From: Pseudomonadota bacterium
Lineage (GTDB): Bacteria > Myxococcota > UBA9042 > PHBI01
Length of the DNA: 19,870 nucleotides
Assembly (NCBI GenBank): GCA_005772945.1
Contig: SXIE01000310.1
Location: forward strand, 1 to 19,870
Direction: 5' to 3'
The notes under the pieces were generated by a model. It was given only the letters and a program-made list of their open reading frames with translations, was not told the origin of the DNA and searched no databases. Below, in pieces: positions 1 to 8,300 of the stretch (position 1 is the stretch's first letter; each line of letters begins with the position of its first letter). A program made the position numbers and the translations under genes.

Positions 1-555
1 GGCACGGGCCTGGGGCTCTCGACCTGCTACGGCATCGTCAAGCAGTCGGGCGGCGAGATCACGGCCTACAGCGAGATCGGGCACGGCACCGTGTTCAAGA
101 TCTACCTGCCGCGCGCCGACGGCGTGCAGCGCGCTGAGGCGCCCAAGCCCGCGCCCGCGGCGTTGCCGGGCGCCGGCAGGACGGTGCTGCTGGTCGAGGA
201 CGAGCCGCTCGTGCGCGCGGCGGCGCGCCGGATCCTGGGCAGCCGGGGCTACCACGTGATGGAGGCCTTCGACGCCGACGACGCGCTCGCGAAGGAGGCG
301 CAGCACGCGGGAGTGATCGACGTCCTCTTGTCGGACGTGGTCATGCCGGGGCTGAACGGGCGCGAGCTCGCCGACCGCCTCGTCGTGCTGCGGCCACACA
401 TGAAGGTCGTCTTCATGTCGGGCTACGCGGAGCACGGCGCGGTGAAGCAAGGCCTGCTCGCGGGCGGGGCCAGCTTCATCTCCAAGCCCTACACACCGGA
501 CGGGCTCTTGCGAAAGATCGACGAGGCGCTTGGCGACACGGGCGAGAGCACCTGA
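1..555 (+). CDS. Hybrid sensor histidine kinase, C-terminal part with receiver domain (5' end outside window)
   Basis: The reading frame is open from base 1, so the gene begins upstream of the window. The first ~35 residues are the end of a HATPase_c ATP-binding domain: the G2-box GTGLGLS is followed by the usual GIVKQSGGEI and GTVFKIYLP strands. After a Pro/Ala-rich linker (about residues 40-58) comes a complete response-regulator receiver domain. It has the acidic pair in VLLVEDEP, phospho-acceptor Asp112 in LSDVVMPG, the switch Ser in FMSGYA and the conserved Lys in SKPYTPDG. The protein is therefore a hybrid kinase that autophosphorylates on an upstream His (not visible) and can pass phosphate to its own or another receiver. 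There is no DNA-binding output domain after the receiver, so the signal must go to another protein or regulate the kinase itself. The input signal is unknown because the sensor part is missing. Its stop codon lies in a 16-bp palindrome shared with the convergent neighbour. Confidence 0.93.
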   Translation, partial: GTGLGLSTCYGIVKQSGGEITAYSEIGHGTVFKIYLPRADGVQRAEAPKPAPAALPGAGRTVLLVEDEPLVRAAARRILGSRGYHVMEAFDADDALAKEAQHAGVIDVLLSDVVMPGLNGRELADRLVVLRPHMKVVFMSGYAEHGAVKQGLLAGGASFISKPYTPDGLLRKIDEALGDTGEST

Positions 556-567
556 CGTCGACGTCAG
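552..567. repeat. Perfect 16-bp palindrome spanning both convergent stop codons
   Basis: The bases read CTGACGTCGACGTCAG, identical to their reverse complement. The TGA stop of the kinase (553-555) and the TGA stop of the opposite-strand gene (read from 566-564) are both built into it. It has no loop and no T-tract, so it is not a classical hairpin terminator. It could be a protein-binding site or a cruciform. Confidence 0.85.
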
Positions 568-1241
568 AACGCCCAGCCGAACGAGAACTGCAGGTAGGGC
601 AGGACGAGGTGGCCCGCGACCGTGGAGCCGGGGGCGAGGTGGTAGGGGTTGCAGCCATTGCCGCTGCCGCGCGAGTCCGCGCCCGTGTCGGCGCCGTCGC
701 AGAGATGGCGTTGGTTGTCGGCGATGCGCAGCTCGGCGCCAATCATGACGCGCAAGACGCCGCCCCAGCGGAAGCGGCCCTCCCAGCCGAGTTCGGCGTT
801 GAGCCAGGCCGTGAAATAGAGCTTCTCGGGGTCGATAGCGACCTCGTCGCTGTGCTCGATGCGCATGCCGAGCGCCTCGCTGCGGAAGCCGATCGAGGGC
901 CCGAGGCCGAAGATCCAGGCGTGCAGATCCGAGTGCCCCATCGGCAACGCGTAGCGCCCGAGCAGCGCTACCTGGTACCCGGTCATGCCGAGGCCGAAGC
1001 CGGTCGCGACCTCCCACGCGTCGGTCACGTGGTAGCCGACCGTCGCGCCGAAGAGTCCCGTCGGCCCACCGAGGCCGCCGTCGAACGTGATGGCGAGCGG
1101 GCGCGTGGCGGTCGTGCGCGTGGCGGCAAGCGGCGCCGGGGGCGCGGCGGAGGTTGGGTTGGTCGATAGCAGGGCGAGCGCGAGAAGGGCAACCGCAACG
1201 GCGCGGGCGCAGGAAAGAGGGTGCGGAAGCGGGGTGCGCAT
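564..1241 (-). CDS. Secreted hypothetical protein, probable outer-membrane beta-barrel
   Basis: This 225-residue protein starts at ATG 1241-1239. A GGAGG lies four bases upstream (complement of 1246-1250) and decides this start over an in-frame Met far upstream. Residues 1-32 form a signal peptide: Arg near the N terminus, an Ala/Leu core (VAVALLALALL), then a likely cut after TSA. The mature chain alternates polar and hydrophobic or aromatic residues (for example LFGATVGYHVTDAWEVATG), contains many Gly, and ends in a terminal Phe (LQFSFGWAF). These are usual traits of outer-membrane beta-barrels. Two Cys (in HLCDGADTG and NGCNPYHL) lie in a polar stretch that could be a disulfide-closed external loop. 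I do not recognise a specific family. A periplasmic beta-sandwich protein is the main alternative. It is convergent with the kinase and divergent from the lipoprotein gene at 1489. Confidence 0.72.
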   Translation of the reverse strand: MRTPLPHPLSCARAVAVALLALALLSTNPTSAAPPAPLAATRTTATRPLAITFDGGLGGPTGLFGATVGYHVTDAWEVATGFGLGMTGYQVALLGRYALPMGHSDLHAWIFGLGPSIGFRSEALGMRIEHSDEVAIDPEKLYFTAWLNAELGWEGRFRWGGVLRVMIGAELRIADNQRHLCDGADTGADSRGSGNGCNPYHLAPGSTVAGHLVLPYLQFSFGWAF

Positions 1242-1452
1242 GGAACCTCCGGGGCGGGGAGACGCGGGGCGCTTTGAGCACCTTGCATGCCACGCGGCGC
1301 CGGCCCGGACGTTCCCAACGACGGCCTCGGACGGGTACCGGGGCGGTAGCGGCACCGACCAGCGGCTGCACAGCCGGTCACGAAGTTGGCAGGGGGGGCT
1401 GCGGTGCGCTAAGAAGGCGGCTCGCAGCGAATAACGCAATGCGTCATGCTTC

Positions 1453-1482
1453 TTGGAGGTGCGATCCGGATCGTGCTAGACG
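1453..1482 (+). promoter_or_regulatory. Promoter of the MBL lipoprotein gene, leaderless type
   Basis: A TTGGAG (-35-like, 1453-1458) is separated by 18 bases from an extended -10, TG-C-TAGACG (1474-1482). Six bases then lead to the ATG at 1489, so transcription would begin at or next to the start codon. No Shine-Dalgarno sequence lies near this ATG, which fits a leaderless mRNA. Confidence 0.5.
1462..1473. promoter_or_regulatory. 12-bp palindrome between -35 and -10, possible operator
   Basis: CGATCCGGATCG is a perfect palindrome lying in the spacer just upstream of the TGCTAG element. Its place suits a repressor or activator operator, but a 12-bp palindrome can occur by chance in sequence of this length and composition. 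Confidence 0.3.
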
Positions 1483-1488
1483 CCACAC

Positions 1489-3270
1489 ATGCAACCGATC
1501 CGCGCACACGCCGTGTTCTGCCGCATCTTCACGGCCGCGGGCGCCGTCCTGTCGGGCTGGGCCGCGTTGGCCGGATGCACCGGCGCCACCGCGCCCGTCC
1601 ACGAGGAGCCCCTGGCCGGCGAAGAGGAGCTCTCGCTCGCCAAGGCCGACGGCGCCGAGGGCGCGCTCTGGACCTACTACGTCATCACGCGCCGCGACAC
1701 GCGCCGCTGCGCTGCGCCTGCATGCGGCGGCCTCTGGATGCGGCGCGTGAACCAACCCGACACCAAGTGCGCCGACGGCAGCTGGCGCACCGAGTGCTAC
1801 GTCGCCACCATCGACTGGTCGCGCGCGGGCTTCTCGGACTCTGACGCCGCGGGGGCCGACGCGGCCGCTCAGGCGCTGCGCGCCGTCGTGCGCGGCAAGC
1901 TGCTTCTGCGCGACGTCGACGGCACCTCGGCCGCCGTCTTCCAGGCAACCGAGAGCTGGGAGAGCCCGACCCCGAACACCGCCGGCATCGCCCCCGGGAG
2001 CGCCGACGCCGCCGTCTTCCGCACCCGCGCCGCGACGGCGTGCCCGAGCGGCGCCTGCGCCGACGTCCGCGGCACGCGCCTGAACCAGGGTGGTCAGTCG
2101 ACGGCGACGTACGCGACGCTGGGCGGGACCCTCACGGGCGTGCGCCCCGCGCTCGCCTCCGACGACGGGATCCTCGTGTGGGCGGACCTCACGGCGACGA
2201 GCGACCGCAAGGCGCTCACGGCCCGCCAGAGCTGGCAGCGTCGCATCCACAGCGAAGGCGAGAGCGAGCGGTCCGCCGGGCCGACGTGCAGCGCCAGCGT
2301 GCTCGCGACCTTCCCGAAGGACGAGCTGCGCGTCCACATCATCGACGTGGGGCAAGGCGACGCCATCTGGGTGCAGACACCATGGAAGAGCGCGCGCAGC
2401 GAGAGCCTCGACGTGCTCGTCGACACGGGCGCGTCGGGGGCCATGCCGGGCTCCTCGCCGGGCGGCGACCTCGTCGTGTCGTACCTGCTCGGCGCCGGGC
2501 TCGAGGAAGGCGACGTGCTCGACGCCCTCGTCGTCACGCACGCGCACGACGACCACTTCGGCGGCGTCGAGCGCATCGCCGAGTCCTTCGGCATCGCCCG
2601 CTACACGGACCCCGGCTTCAGCGCCGGCTCGGCCGCGTTCCTCGCGGCGCGCGCCGCCGCGCGTGACCTGGTCGATTACCAGGACGGGCACATGCACGTG
2701 CCGGCCGCCACCGAGCTGGTCCCGCGCGTCTTCGCCGACTCCGATCTCTTCGGACCGCGGGTCGACACGACCTTGCTCTGGGCGGCCGTCAAGCCTCTCG
2801 GCGGCAACGCCGCCAACCCGACGGGACCCGACGTCAACAACACGTCAATCGCGCTCGGACTGCGCTACGGTGGACGCCAGGTGTTATTGATGGGCGACGT
2901 CGAGACGCCGGTCGAAGCGGCCCTCATCGAGGCCCACGACGCAGGCGAGATCGACTTGGGCGCGTCGGTCTTGAAGGTGGCGCATCACGGCTCGTCGCGC
3001 GCCTCGGGCACCGAGTTTCTCGCGCGCGTCTTCCCGAGTCCGCGCGCCGATCACTGGGCGATCATCTCGTCGGGGCGGCGCACGTTCACGGGCTCGTACA
3101 TCCCGACCGACGCGACGTTCGAGCGTCTTCACGCCGCCGTGCCGGACCAGCACGTCCTCTCGACCGAGAACCGGGACGAGCACAAGATCGTCGGGACCGA
3201 GCATGGCGACGACTCGGTGCTCGTGCGCGTCAAGGCGAGCGGCCAGGTCTCGGCGTGCTACGTGCCCTGA
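1489..3270 (+). CDS. Lipoprotein with Cys-containing N-terminal domain and ComEC/Rec2-like metallo-beta-lactamase domain
   Basis: This 593-residue protein begins with a lipoprotein signal: Arg5 and Arg12, a hydrophobic stretch, and the canonical lipobox LAGC with Cys30 as the lipidated residue. Residues ~55-270 form a region with paired cysteines and the pattern RRCxxPxCGGxxxxRVN, then CADG and ECYVATIDW. I believe this matches DUF6748, a domain of unknown function from myxobacteria, though that is from memory. Residues ~280-585 are a metallo-beta-lactamase fold of the ComEC/Rec2 type: DVGQGDA (286-292), metal motif HAHDDH (351-356), GDVE with Asp470, and AHHGS (His499-His500). ComEC-type domains are thought to degrade the non-transforming DNA strand, so a surface-anchored phosphodiesterase or nuclease is likely, but the substrate is not proven. 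There is no ComEC channel domain. The gene is convergent with the adenosine deaminase gene. Confidence 0.9.
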   Translation: MQPIRAHAVFCRIFTAAGAVLSGWAALAGCTGATAPVHEEPLAGEEELSLAKADGAEGALWTYYVITRRDTRRCAAPACGGLWMRRVNQPDTKCADGSWRTECYVATIDWSRAGFSDSDAAGADAAAQALRAVVRGKLLLRDVDGTSAAVFQATESWESPTPNTAGIAPGSADAAVFRTRAATACPSGACADVRGTRLNQGGQSTATYATLGGTLTGVRPALASDDGILVWADLTATSDRKALTARQSWQRRIHSEGESERSAGPTCSASVLATFPKDELRVHIIDVGQGDAIWVQTPWKSARSESLDVLVDTGASGAMPGSSPGGDLVVSYLLGAGLEEGDVLDALVVTHAHDDHFGGVERIAESFGIARYTDPGFSAGSAAFLAARAAARDLVDYQDGHMHVPAATELVPRVFADSDLFGPRVDTTLLWAAVKPLGGNAANPTGPDVNNTSIALGLRYGGRQVLLMGDVETPVEAALIEAHDAGEIDLGASVLKVAHHGSSRASGTEFLARVFPSPRADHWAIISSGRRTFTGSYIPTDATFERLHAAVPDQHVLSTENRDEHKIVGTEHGDDSVLVRVKASGQVSACYVP

Positions 3271-3294
3271 CGCGGGGCGCGCACGAAAGTCACC

Positions 3295-3312
3295 GCGGCG
3301 ATTTCGCGCCGC
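3295..3312. terminator. GC-rich hairpin between convergent genes, possible bidirectional terminator
   Basis: GCGGCG (3295-3300) and CGCCGC (3307-3312) can pair around a six-base loop in the 53-base gap between two convergent stop codons. There is no T-tract on either side, so this is only a candidate site. Confidence 0.3.
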
Positions 3313-3323
3313 TCGTGAGGGTC

Positions 3324-5096
3324 TCAGTACTGCGCTTCGAAGACCTGGAAGCGCCGCTCGAGCTCCCACTGAAGGCGAGCCTTGAGGCTCCGATCGAGCA
3401 GGGTCTGACAGGCGGCCGGCGCCGGGACCGCGCCCAGGTACGCATCATCGCCCGGCGCACAGGCCGCGACGGGCGTGGCGTCCGCGAGCGACTGCCAGAT
3501 CCCGTCGCCGGGCGCGAAGCTGTGCTCGAGGCTCGCGCGCGCCATCTGCTTGAGCGGCCGGTAGCCGAGACCCTGGTCCGAGACCGCGCGCCGGACCTCG
3601 ACGGCGATGCTCGAGCGCGAGACGCCCTGGTCGTCGGTCGCCAGCGCCAGGGGAACGCCCGCGTCGAGGTAGGCCCCGATCGGGTGGTCGTCGCCGGAGA
3701 GCTCGAGGATCAGAATGTTGCTACTCAAACAAATCTCGACGAGCACGTCGCGGGTATCCAGATCCGCGAGGAGCCCCGTCGGGTTCGCTTCGAGGAGGAC
3801 ATCCACGCCGTGGCCGATGCGATCGGCGCGCGCGATCTCGACGGCCGTGCGGATGTGGTTGACCTCGTCGAGCTGCGTCGTGGCCGGCGTGTACTCGGGC
3901 GTGAGCTCGCCCGCGTGGAGGGCGAGGCGCACGGGGCTCTTGCCGGTGACGCGATACGTCTCGTGAAGGAAGCCGAGCATCTCCATCTGGAGGTCGTAGC
4001 GACTCAGCGCGGTCGCGCCGTCCTCGGGCCCGACGAGGTTCAGGCCGACGACGCGACTGTCGCGGATCCCCGCTTCGTAGGCGGCCACCATCTGCGCGAA
4101 GACGCCGGGCTGGCTGCCGCTGCGCGAGATGTAGACCTGGTAGAGACTGGTCACGTCGCAGCCGGCGCGCGCGCTGGGCGTGCCGCAGCCGAGCACGGCG
4201 TCGGCCTCGCTCTCGCTCTCCGAGACATCGTCGGTAATGCGCCGGACCGCGGCGTCGAGCCCGGGCGCGGCCATGAGCGTCGCGTAGAACCCGGGCAGAT
4301 CGGCCTTGGAAAGAACGCCCGACCAGCTGTCCTCGCCGAGCCCCTGCGCCGCCGAATTCGAGGTCAACATGAGCTCGAGGTAGTGCTCGTTCTCGCCGGC
4401 CGCGCGCGTCCGGACGTCGGCCAGCATGAGCCCGTGATGCGTCCCCGAGATGGCGCCGAACTTGCCGAACGTCGCGAAGAAGTGGTCGTGCCCACTCTCG
4501 GGGCCGTCGGGGTCGAAGCCCTCCATCGACCAGGCCGCCACGATGTCGGCGTAGAGCGGCTCGTCGTCGCCAGGGATCTCGACCTTGCCGGAACCGCTGC
4601 AGCTGGATGCAAGGGACAAGGTCGCCGTGGTGATGCAGTAGCCGCCCTCGGTGCTCGCCCAATCGAGGTAGGTCTCGGCATAGACCCCGCCCGACAGGTG
4701 GTGATGCAGGTCGCCGCCTTTGGGCATCTCGCGGGCAAAGGCCCAGAGCAACGGGTCGTCCTGGGCGATCGCCGCGAGGTGCGCCACGGTGCGCTCCTCG
4801 GCCGCCAACGCGCACGCCCTGGGGCTACCGCAGGCGCTGGTCTCGGTCTCGCTGGCCGCGTCCGTCTCGCCGGTTGAATCGCCGCTCGCATCGTCGCCTG
4901 AATCATTGGGCCCCGTCTCGCCGGCGTCGGGGCTCGACCCCGAATCGCTCGCGCTGCCGTCGCCGGGTGGCTCGGCCGTCACGTCGCTGCCGGGGGTGAC
5001 CTCGCCGGCCCCGCCCGCCGGGTCGCGCGAACACCCCAGCCCGATCGCAAGACCCGCCACGGCGACGTACGACACAGACGGAAGGGTGATTGGCAC
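3324..5096 (-). CDS. Exported adenosine deaminase, ADA2/ADGF-like, probable lipoprotein
   Basis: I place the start at GTG 5096-5094, which has a GGAGGA seven bases upstream (complement of 5104-5109); GTG 5126 is a weaker alternative. The product is 590 residues. A hydrophobic segment ends in GLGC (Cys22), an imperfect lipobox without a basic N-region. It is followed by a Ser/Asp/Gly/Glu-rich spacer to about residue 90, typical of a surface tether. The catalytic domain has the full adenosine deaminase signature: MPKGGDLHHHL (124-134, metal His131 and His133), HAGE (His394, catalytic Glu397), RIGHGVD (His429) and TDDQ (Asp488-Asp489). The MPKGGxLHxHL form is typical of the secreted ADA2/ADGF branch rather than cytosolic ADA. 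It should convert adenosine or deoxyadenosine to inosine or deoxyinosine outside the cytoplasm. Together with the opposite-strand nuclease-like lipoprotein, this suggests nucleotide scavenging. Confidence 0.93.
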   Translation of the reverse strand: MPITLPSVSYVAVAGLAIGLGCSRDPAGGAGEVTPGSDVTAEPPGDGSASDSGSSPDAGETGPNDSGDDASGDSTGETDAASETETSACGSPRACALAAEERTVAHLAAIAQDDPLLWAFAREMPKGGDLHHHLSGGVYAETYLDWASTEGGYCITTATLSLASSCSGSGKVEIPGDDEPLYADIVAAWSMEGFDPDGPESGHDHFFATFGKFGAISGTHHGLMLADVRTRAAGENEHYLELMLTSNSAAQGLGEDSWSGVLSKADLPGFYATLMAAPGLDAAVRRITDDVSESESEADAVLGCGTPSARAGCDVTSLYQVYISRSGSQPGVFAQMVAAYEAGIRDSRVVGLNLVGPEDGATALSRYDLQMEMLGFLHETYRVTGKSPVRLALHAGELTPEYTPATTQLDEVNHIRTAVEIARADRIGHGVDVLLEANPTGLLADLDTRDVLVEICLSSNILILELSGDDHPIGAYLDAGVPLALATDDQGVSRSSIAVEVRRAVSDQGLGYRPLKQMARASLEHSFAPGDGIWQSLADATPVAACAPGDDAYLGAVPAPAACQTLLDRSLKARLQWELERRFQVFEAQY

Positions 5097-5103
5097 GTGC
5101 GGA

Positions 5104-5109
5104 TCCTCC
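5104..5109 (-). promoter_or_regulatory. Ribosome binding site setting the GTG start of the adenosine deaminase
   Basis: The minus strand reads GGAGGA seven bases before the GTG at 5096. It favours this start over the in-frame GTG at 5126, which has only a weak AGG upstream. Confidence 0.65.
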
Positions 5110-5254
5110 GCCGCGCACCGTGCCACGCCGCGCCTGGGGCGGGCAAGCTCCGCCGGCCGACAACCGTCGCGGCGACCGGCACCAAAGAAGGGGTGGAGGA
5201 CTGGAATCTTCCCTCGAACTCGGTACACTCCGCGGTTAGGGGTCCGTCCGTCCT

Positions 5255-5274
5255 CGCCCGATTCCCTTCGGGCG
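5255..5274 (+). other. Hairpin upstream of the giant surface-protein gene
   Basis: CGCCCGA (5255-5261) and TCGGGCG (5268-5274) form a perfect 7-bp stem with a TTCCCT loop, about 65 bases before the chosen start codon. A TACACT (5224-5229) upstream could be the -10 element, which would put this hairpin in the 5' leader. The function is unknown, and no T-tract follows. Confidence 0.3.
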
Positions 5275-5339
5275 TCTCCGGACCTCGTGTGTCGACTTCG
5301 CCCCCTCGGGGTCGCAGTCCCAAGCAGTGCGAGGCCAAG

Positions 5340-8300
5340 TTGTCGGCACAGCACGCGAGCACCGCGCGAGCGGCAGGAGCGAAATGGGTGGCCCTCACCA
5401 CCGCATCGCTCGCCATCGCCACGTCAGGAACCGGCCACGCCGCCGATCCCATGGTCGTCACCGGCACGACGAACCCCACGACGATGGCGACCGCGCTCAT
5501 CGCCAAGGGGGTCCGCGTCGTGAGCGCGCAGTACGAGGCCGGCGCGCCCGGCTGGTACTCGCTCTTTCCGTTTTCCAAGCGCGCGACCGAGAGCTACACC
5601 GGCATCACCGTGTCGGGCACTTACACGGCCGGGCCGCTCGGGATCGCCAACGGTCTCATCATGACCAGCGGCGAAGCCACCCTCGCCGTTCCGCCCAACC
5701 GCTCGCTGCCGTTCACGGTCAACGCGCAGGGCAATCCGATCAAGGAAGGCGCCACCGGCGTCCTCAACCCCGATATCGGGCCCCCGGCCGGCCGCAATGG
5801 CGAGCAGGAGCCTTTCTGCGCCTCGCTTATCGGCGGCGCGACTCGAATCGACGCCAACGGCGTACCAGGCCCCATCAACCCGCACGACGTGGTCAAGCTG
5901 ACGATCGACTTCACGCTCGACCCGGGCTTCGACGGCATCCAGCTCGACTACGTCTTCGGCTCCGAGGAGTACCCCGAGTCTGTGGGCGGAGATTACCCTG
6001 ACGCGTTCGGGTTCTGGGTGCGCCCCTTCGGCGACACCCAGTTCACGAACTTCGCGCTCGACCCCAGCGGCGCCAACATCAACATCAACGGCCCCTTCTT
6101 CGCCAGCGACGAGGTGCTCAAGACCTACGGCGAAGGCGCCCCCCAGCTCTCCGAGTACAACGGCCTCACCCCGCGCCTGCGCAGCTCCTTCCCCCTCCCC
6201 AGCGGCACCGACAAGGTCCATCGCATGGTCGTCGTCATCTGCGACGCCGGCGACCAGTACCTCGACTCGGGCGTCTGGCTCTCGGCGCTCGCAGGCTGCG
6301 CCGGCAACTGCAGCGCGACGACCTGGTGCGGCAACGGCCGCGCCGAGTCGGGCGAGGAATGCGACGACGACAACAACGTCGAGGGCGACGGCTGCTCGAC
6401 GGGCTGCCGCATCGAGCCCGGCTACGCCTGCCTCAACCAGGCCACCGCCCCCAGCGTGTGCGTGCTCGGCTGCGGTAACGGCATTACCGCCACGCCGCAC
6501 GAGCAATGCGACGACCTGAACCAGTCCAACCGCGACGACTGCACGAACGGCTGCCGCGTCGCGACCTGCACGGACGGCTACCTTCACGACGCGGGCACGG
6601 GCAACGAAACCGGCGTCGACTGCGGCGGCAGCTGCACGCCGTGCCAGAACGGCAACGGCTGCAAGATCCCCGCGGACTGCGCCTCGGGCTACTGCGATCA
6701 GGCGCTCTTCACCTGCACGAGCCCGCCCGCCCCCAACGCGATCGACGACAACTGGAACGTCGTCGCCGGAACCTCCACGTCGCTCGCCGCCACCGTCCTC
6801 CAGACCAACGATCAGTTCGTCAGCGCGCAGACCTTCTCGCTGCTCGCGACCCAGACGACCGCGGCCGGCATCATCAGCTACAGCACCGCCTCGGGCCTCC
6901 TGACCTACGTCCCGCCCGCCGGTTTCGGCGGCCAGGACAGCTTCATCTACAGCATCTGCAGCCCGTACAGCGCGGCCGTTTGCGACACTGCGACGGTCCG
7001 CATCAAGGTCAACCGCCCGCCGGCCGTCGCCGACAAGACCCAGTGGATCGCCGTCGGGACGCCGTCGGTGACGCTCGCCGCCAGCGCCGTCTACAACGAC
7101 CCGGACAACGACGCGATCAACAACACGCGCACGCTCGCCGCCATCGCGGGGGGCGCCAACGCGGCCGTTCAAGCCGATGGCAGCATCATGCTCGTGCCAC
7201 AGAACCCGACGGTCGGCGCGACCTGGGTCGTGACGGTGACGATGTGCGACAGCGGCGATCCCTTCGCCTGCGACACCGGCACCTGGACCGTCATCTATAA
7301 TGATCCCCCGCTGCTCTCGGACCAAGTCGTCAAGCTCGCGGGCGGCGAGTCCACGACGCTGCCGCGCTCGCTCTACCTGACGAACTTCGGGGCCATCCGC
7401 GGCGACGACCCGCTCGACGGCGACGTCGACGGCGTGACGAACACCTACGTCGCGACGACGGTCAACGGCTCCTACGGTACCGCGAAGTCGCTCGGCATCG
7501 CGACCTGCTCGGTCGACGCGATCACCGGCGCCGTGACGCTGGTCGCCGTCCAGGGCCTGAGCGGCTCGGCGACGTGCTTCGTGAAGGTCTGCGAGGAGCT
7601 CCCGGCCAACGACGGCCGCGTGTGCTCGGTCGCGACGATCAACGTCGCCGTCGTCCAGTGTACCGGCGACGCGAGCTGCCCCGGTGGGGTCTGCGATCAG
7701 CTCGCGAACCAGTGCTCGCCGTGTCTCAACACCGAGGTCGGCGCCACGCCCGACGTCGGCTGCCCGCTCGCGACGCCGTACTGCGAGGTCGTCGAGGGCG
7801 CGCTCGGCTGCGTGCCGTGCAACGCCAACGAGGACGCGGGCGCCATCGACAACGGCTGCAACGCCTCGCTCCCGGTCTGTTTCCTGGGCGGCACGCCGCG
7901 CGTGTGCGTGCAGTGCATCAACAACGCCGACTGCGACGGCGGCGAGGTCTGCGATCTGACTCAGCACCTGTGCGTTGCTTGTCTCAACACGCAAGCGTCC
8001 GGCGCGATCGACGCCGGCTGCACCGCGGATCGCCCGGCCTGCTCGGTCGCCGGTAGCGGCAATATCTGCGTCAAGTGCCTCGCCGATCCGGACTGCGGCG
8101 CCGGCACCGTCTGCAGCCCTGGGCTGCGCATGTGCGTCGCCTGTCGCGACACGGCGCCCGCGGGCGGCATCGACAACGGCTGTCGCGCCGGCGTCCCGGT
8201 GTGCAAGGGCTCGGGCGACGCCGCGACGTGCGTGACCTGCATCGACGACCACGGCTCGGGCGTCGACTCGGGCTGCTCGACGAACTTGCCGAGCTGCGAC

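Noticed and set aside
1444..2697. Minus-strand open frame opposite the MBL lipoprotein gene
   Set aside because: Shadow of a motif-bearing gene; Arg/Ala/Gly-rich translation and no sensible start context.
3255..4877. Plus-strand open frame opposite the adenosine deaminase gene
   Set aside because: Its translation is Arg/Ala/Val-rich with no motif, and the other strand has the complete deaminase signature.
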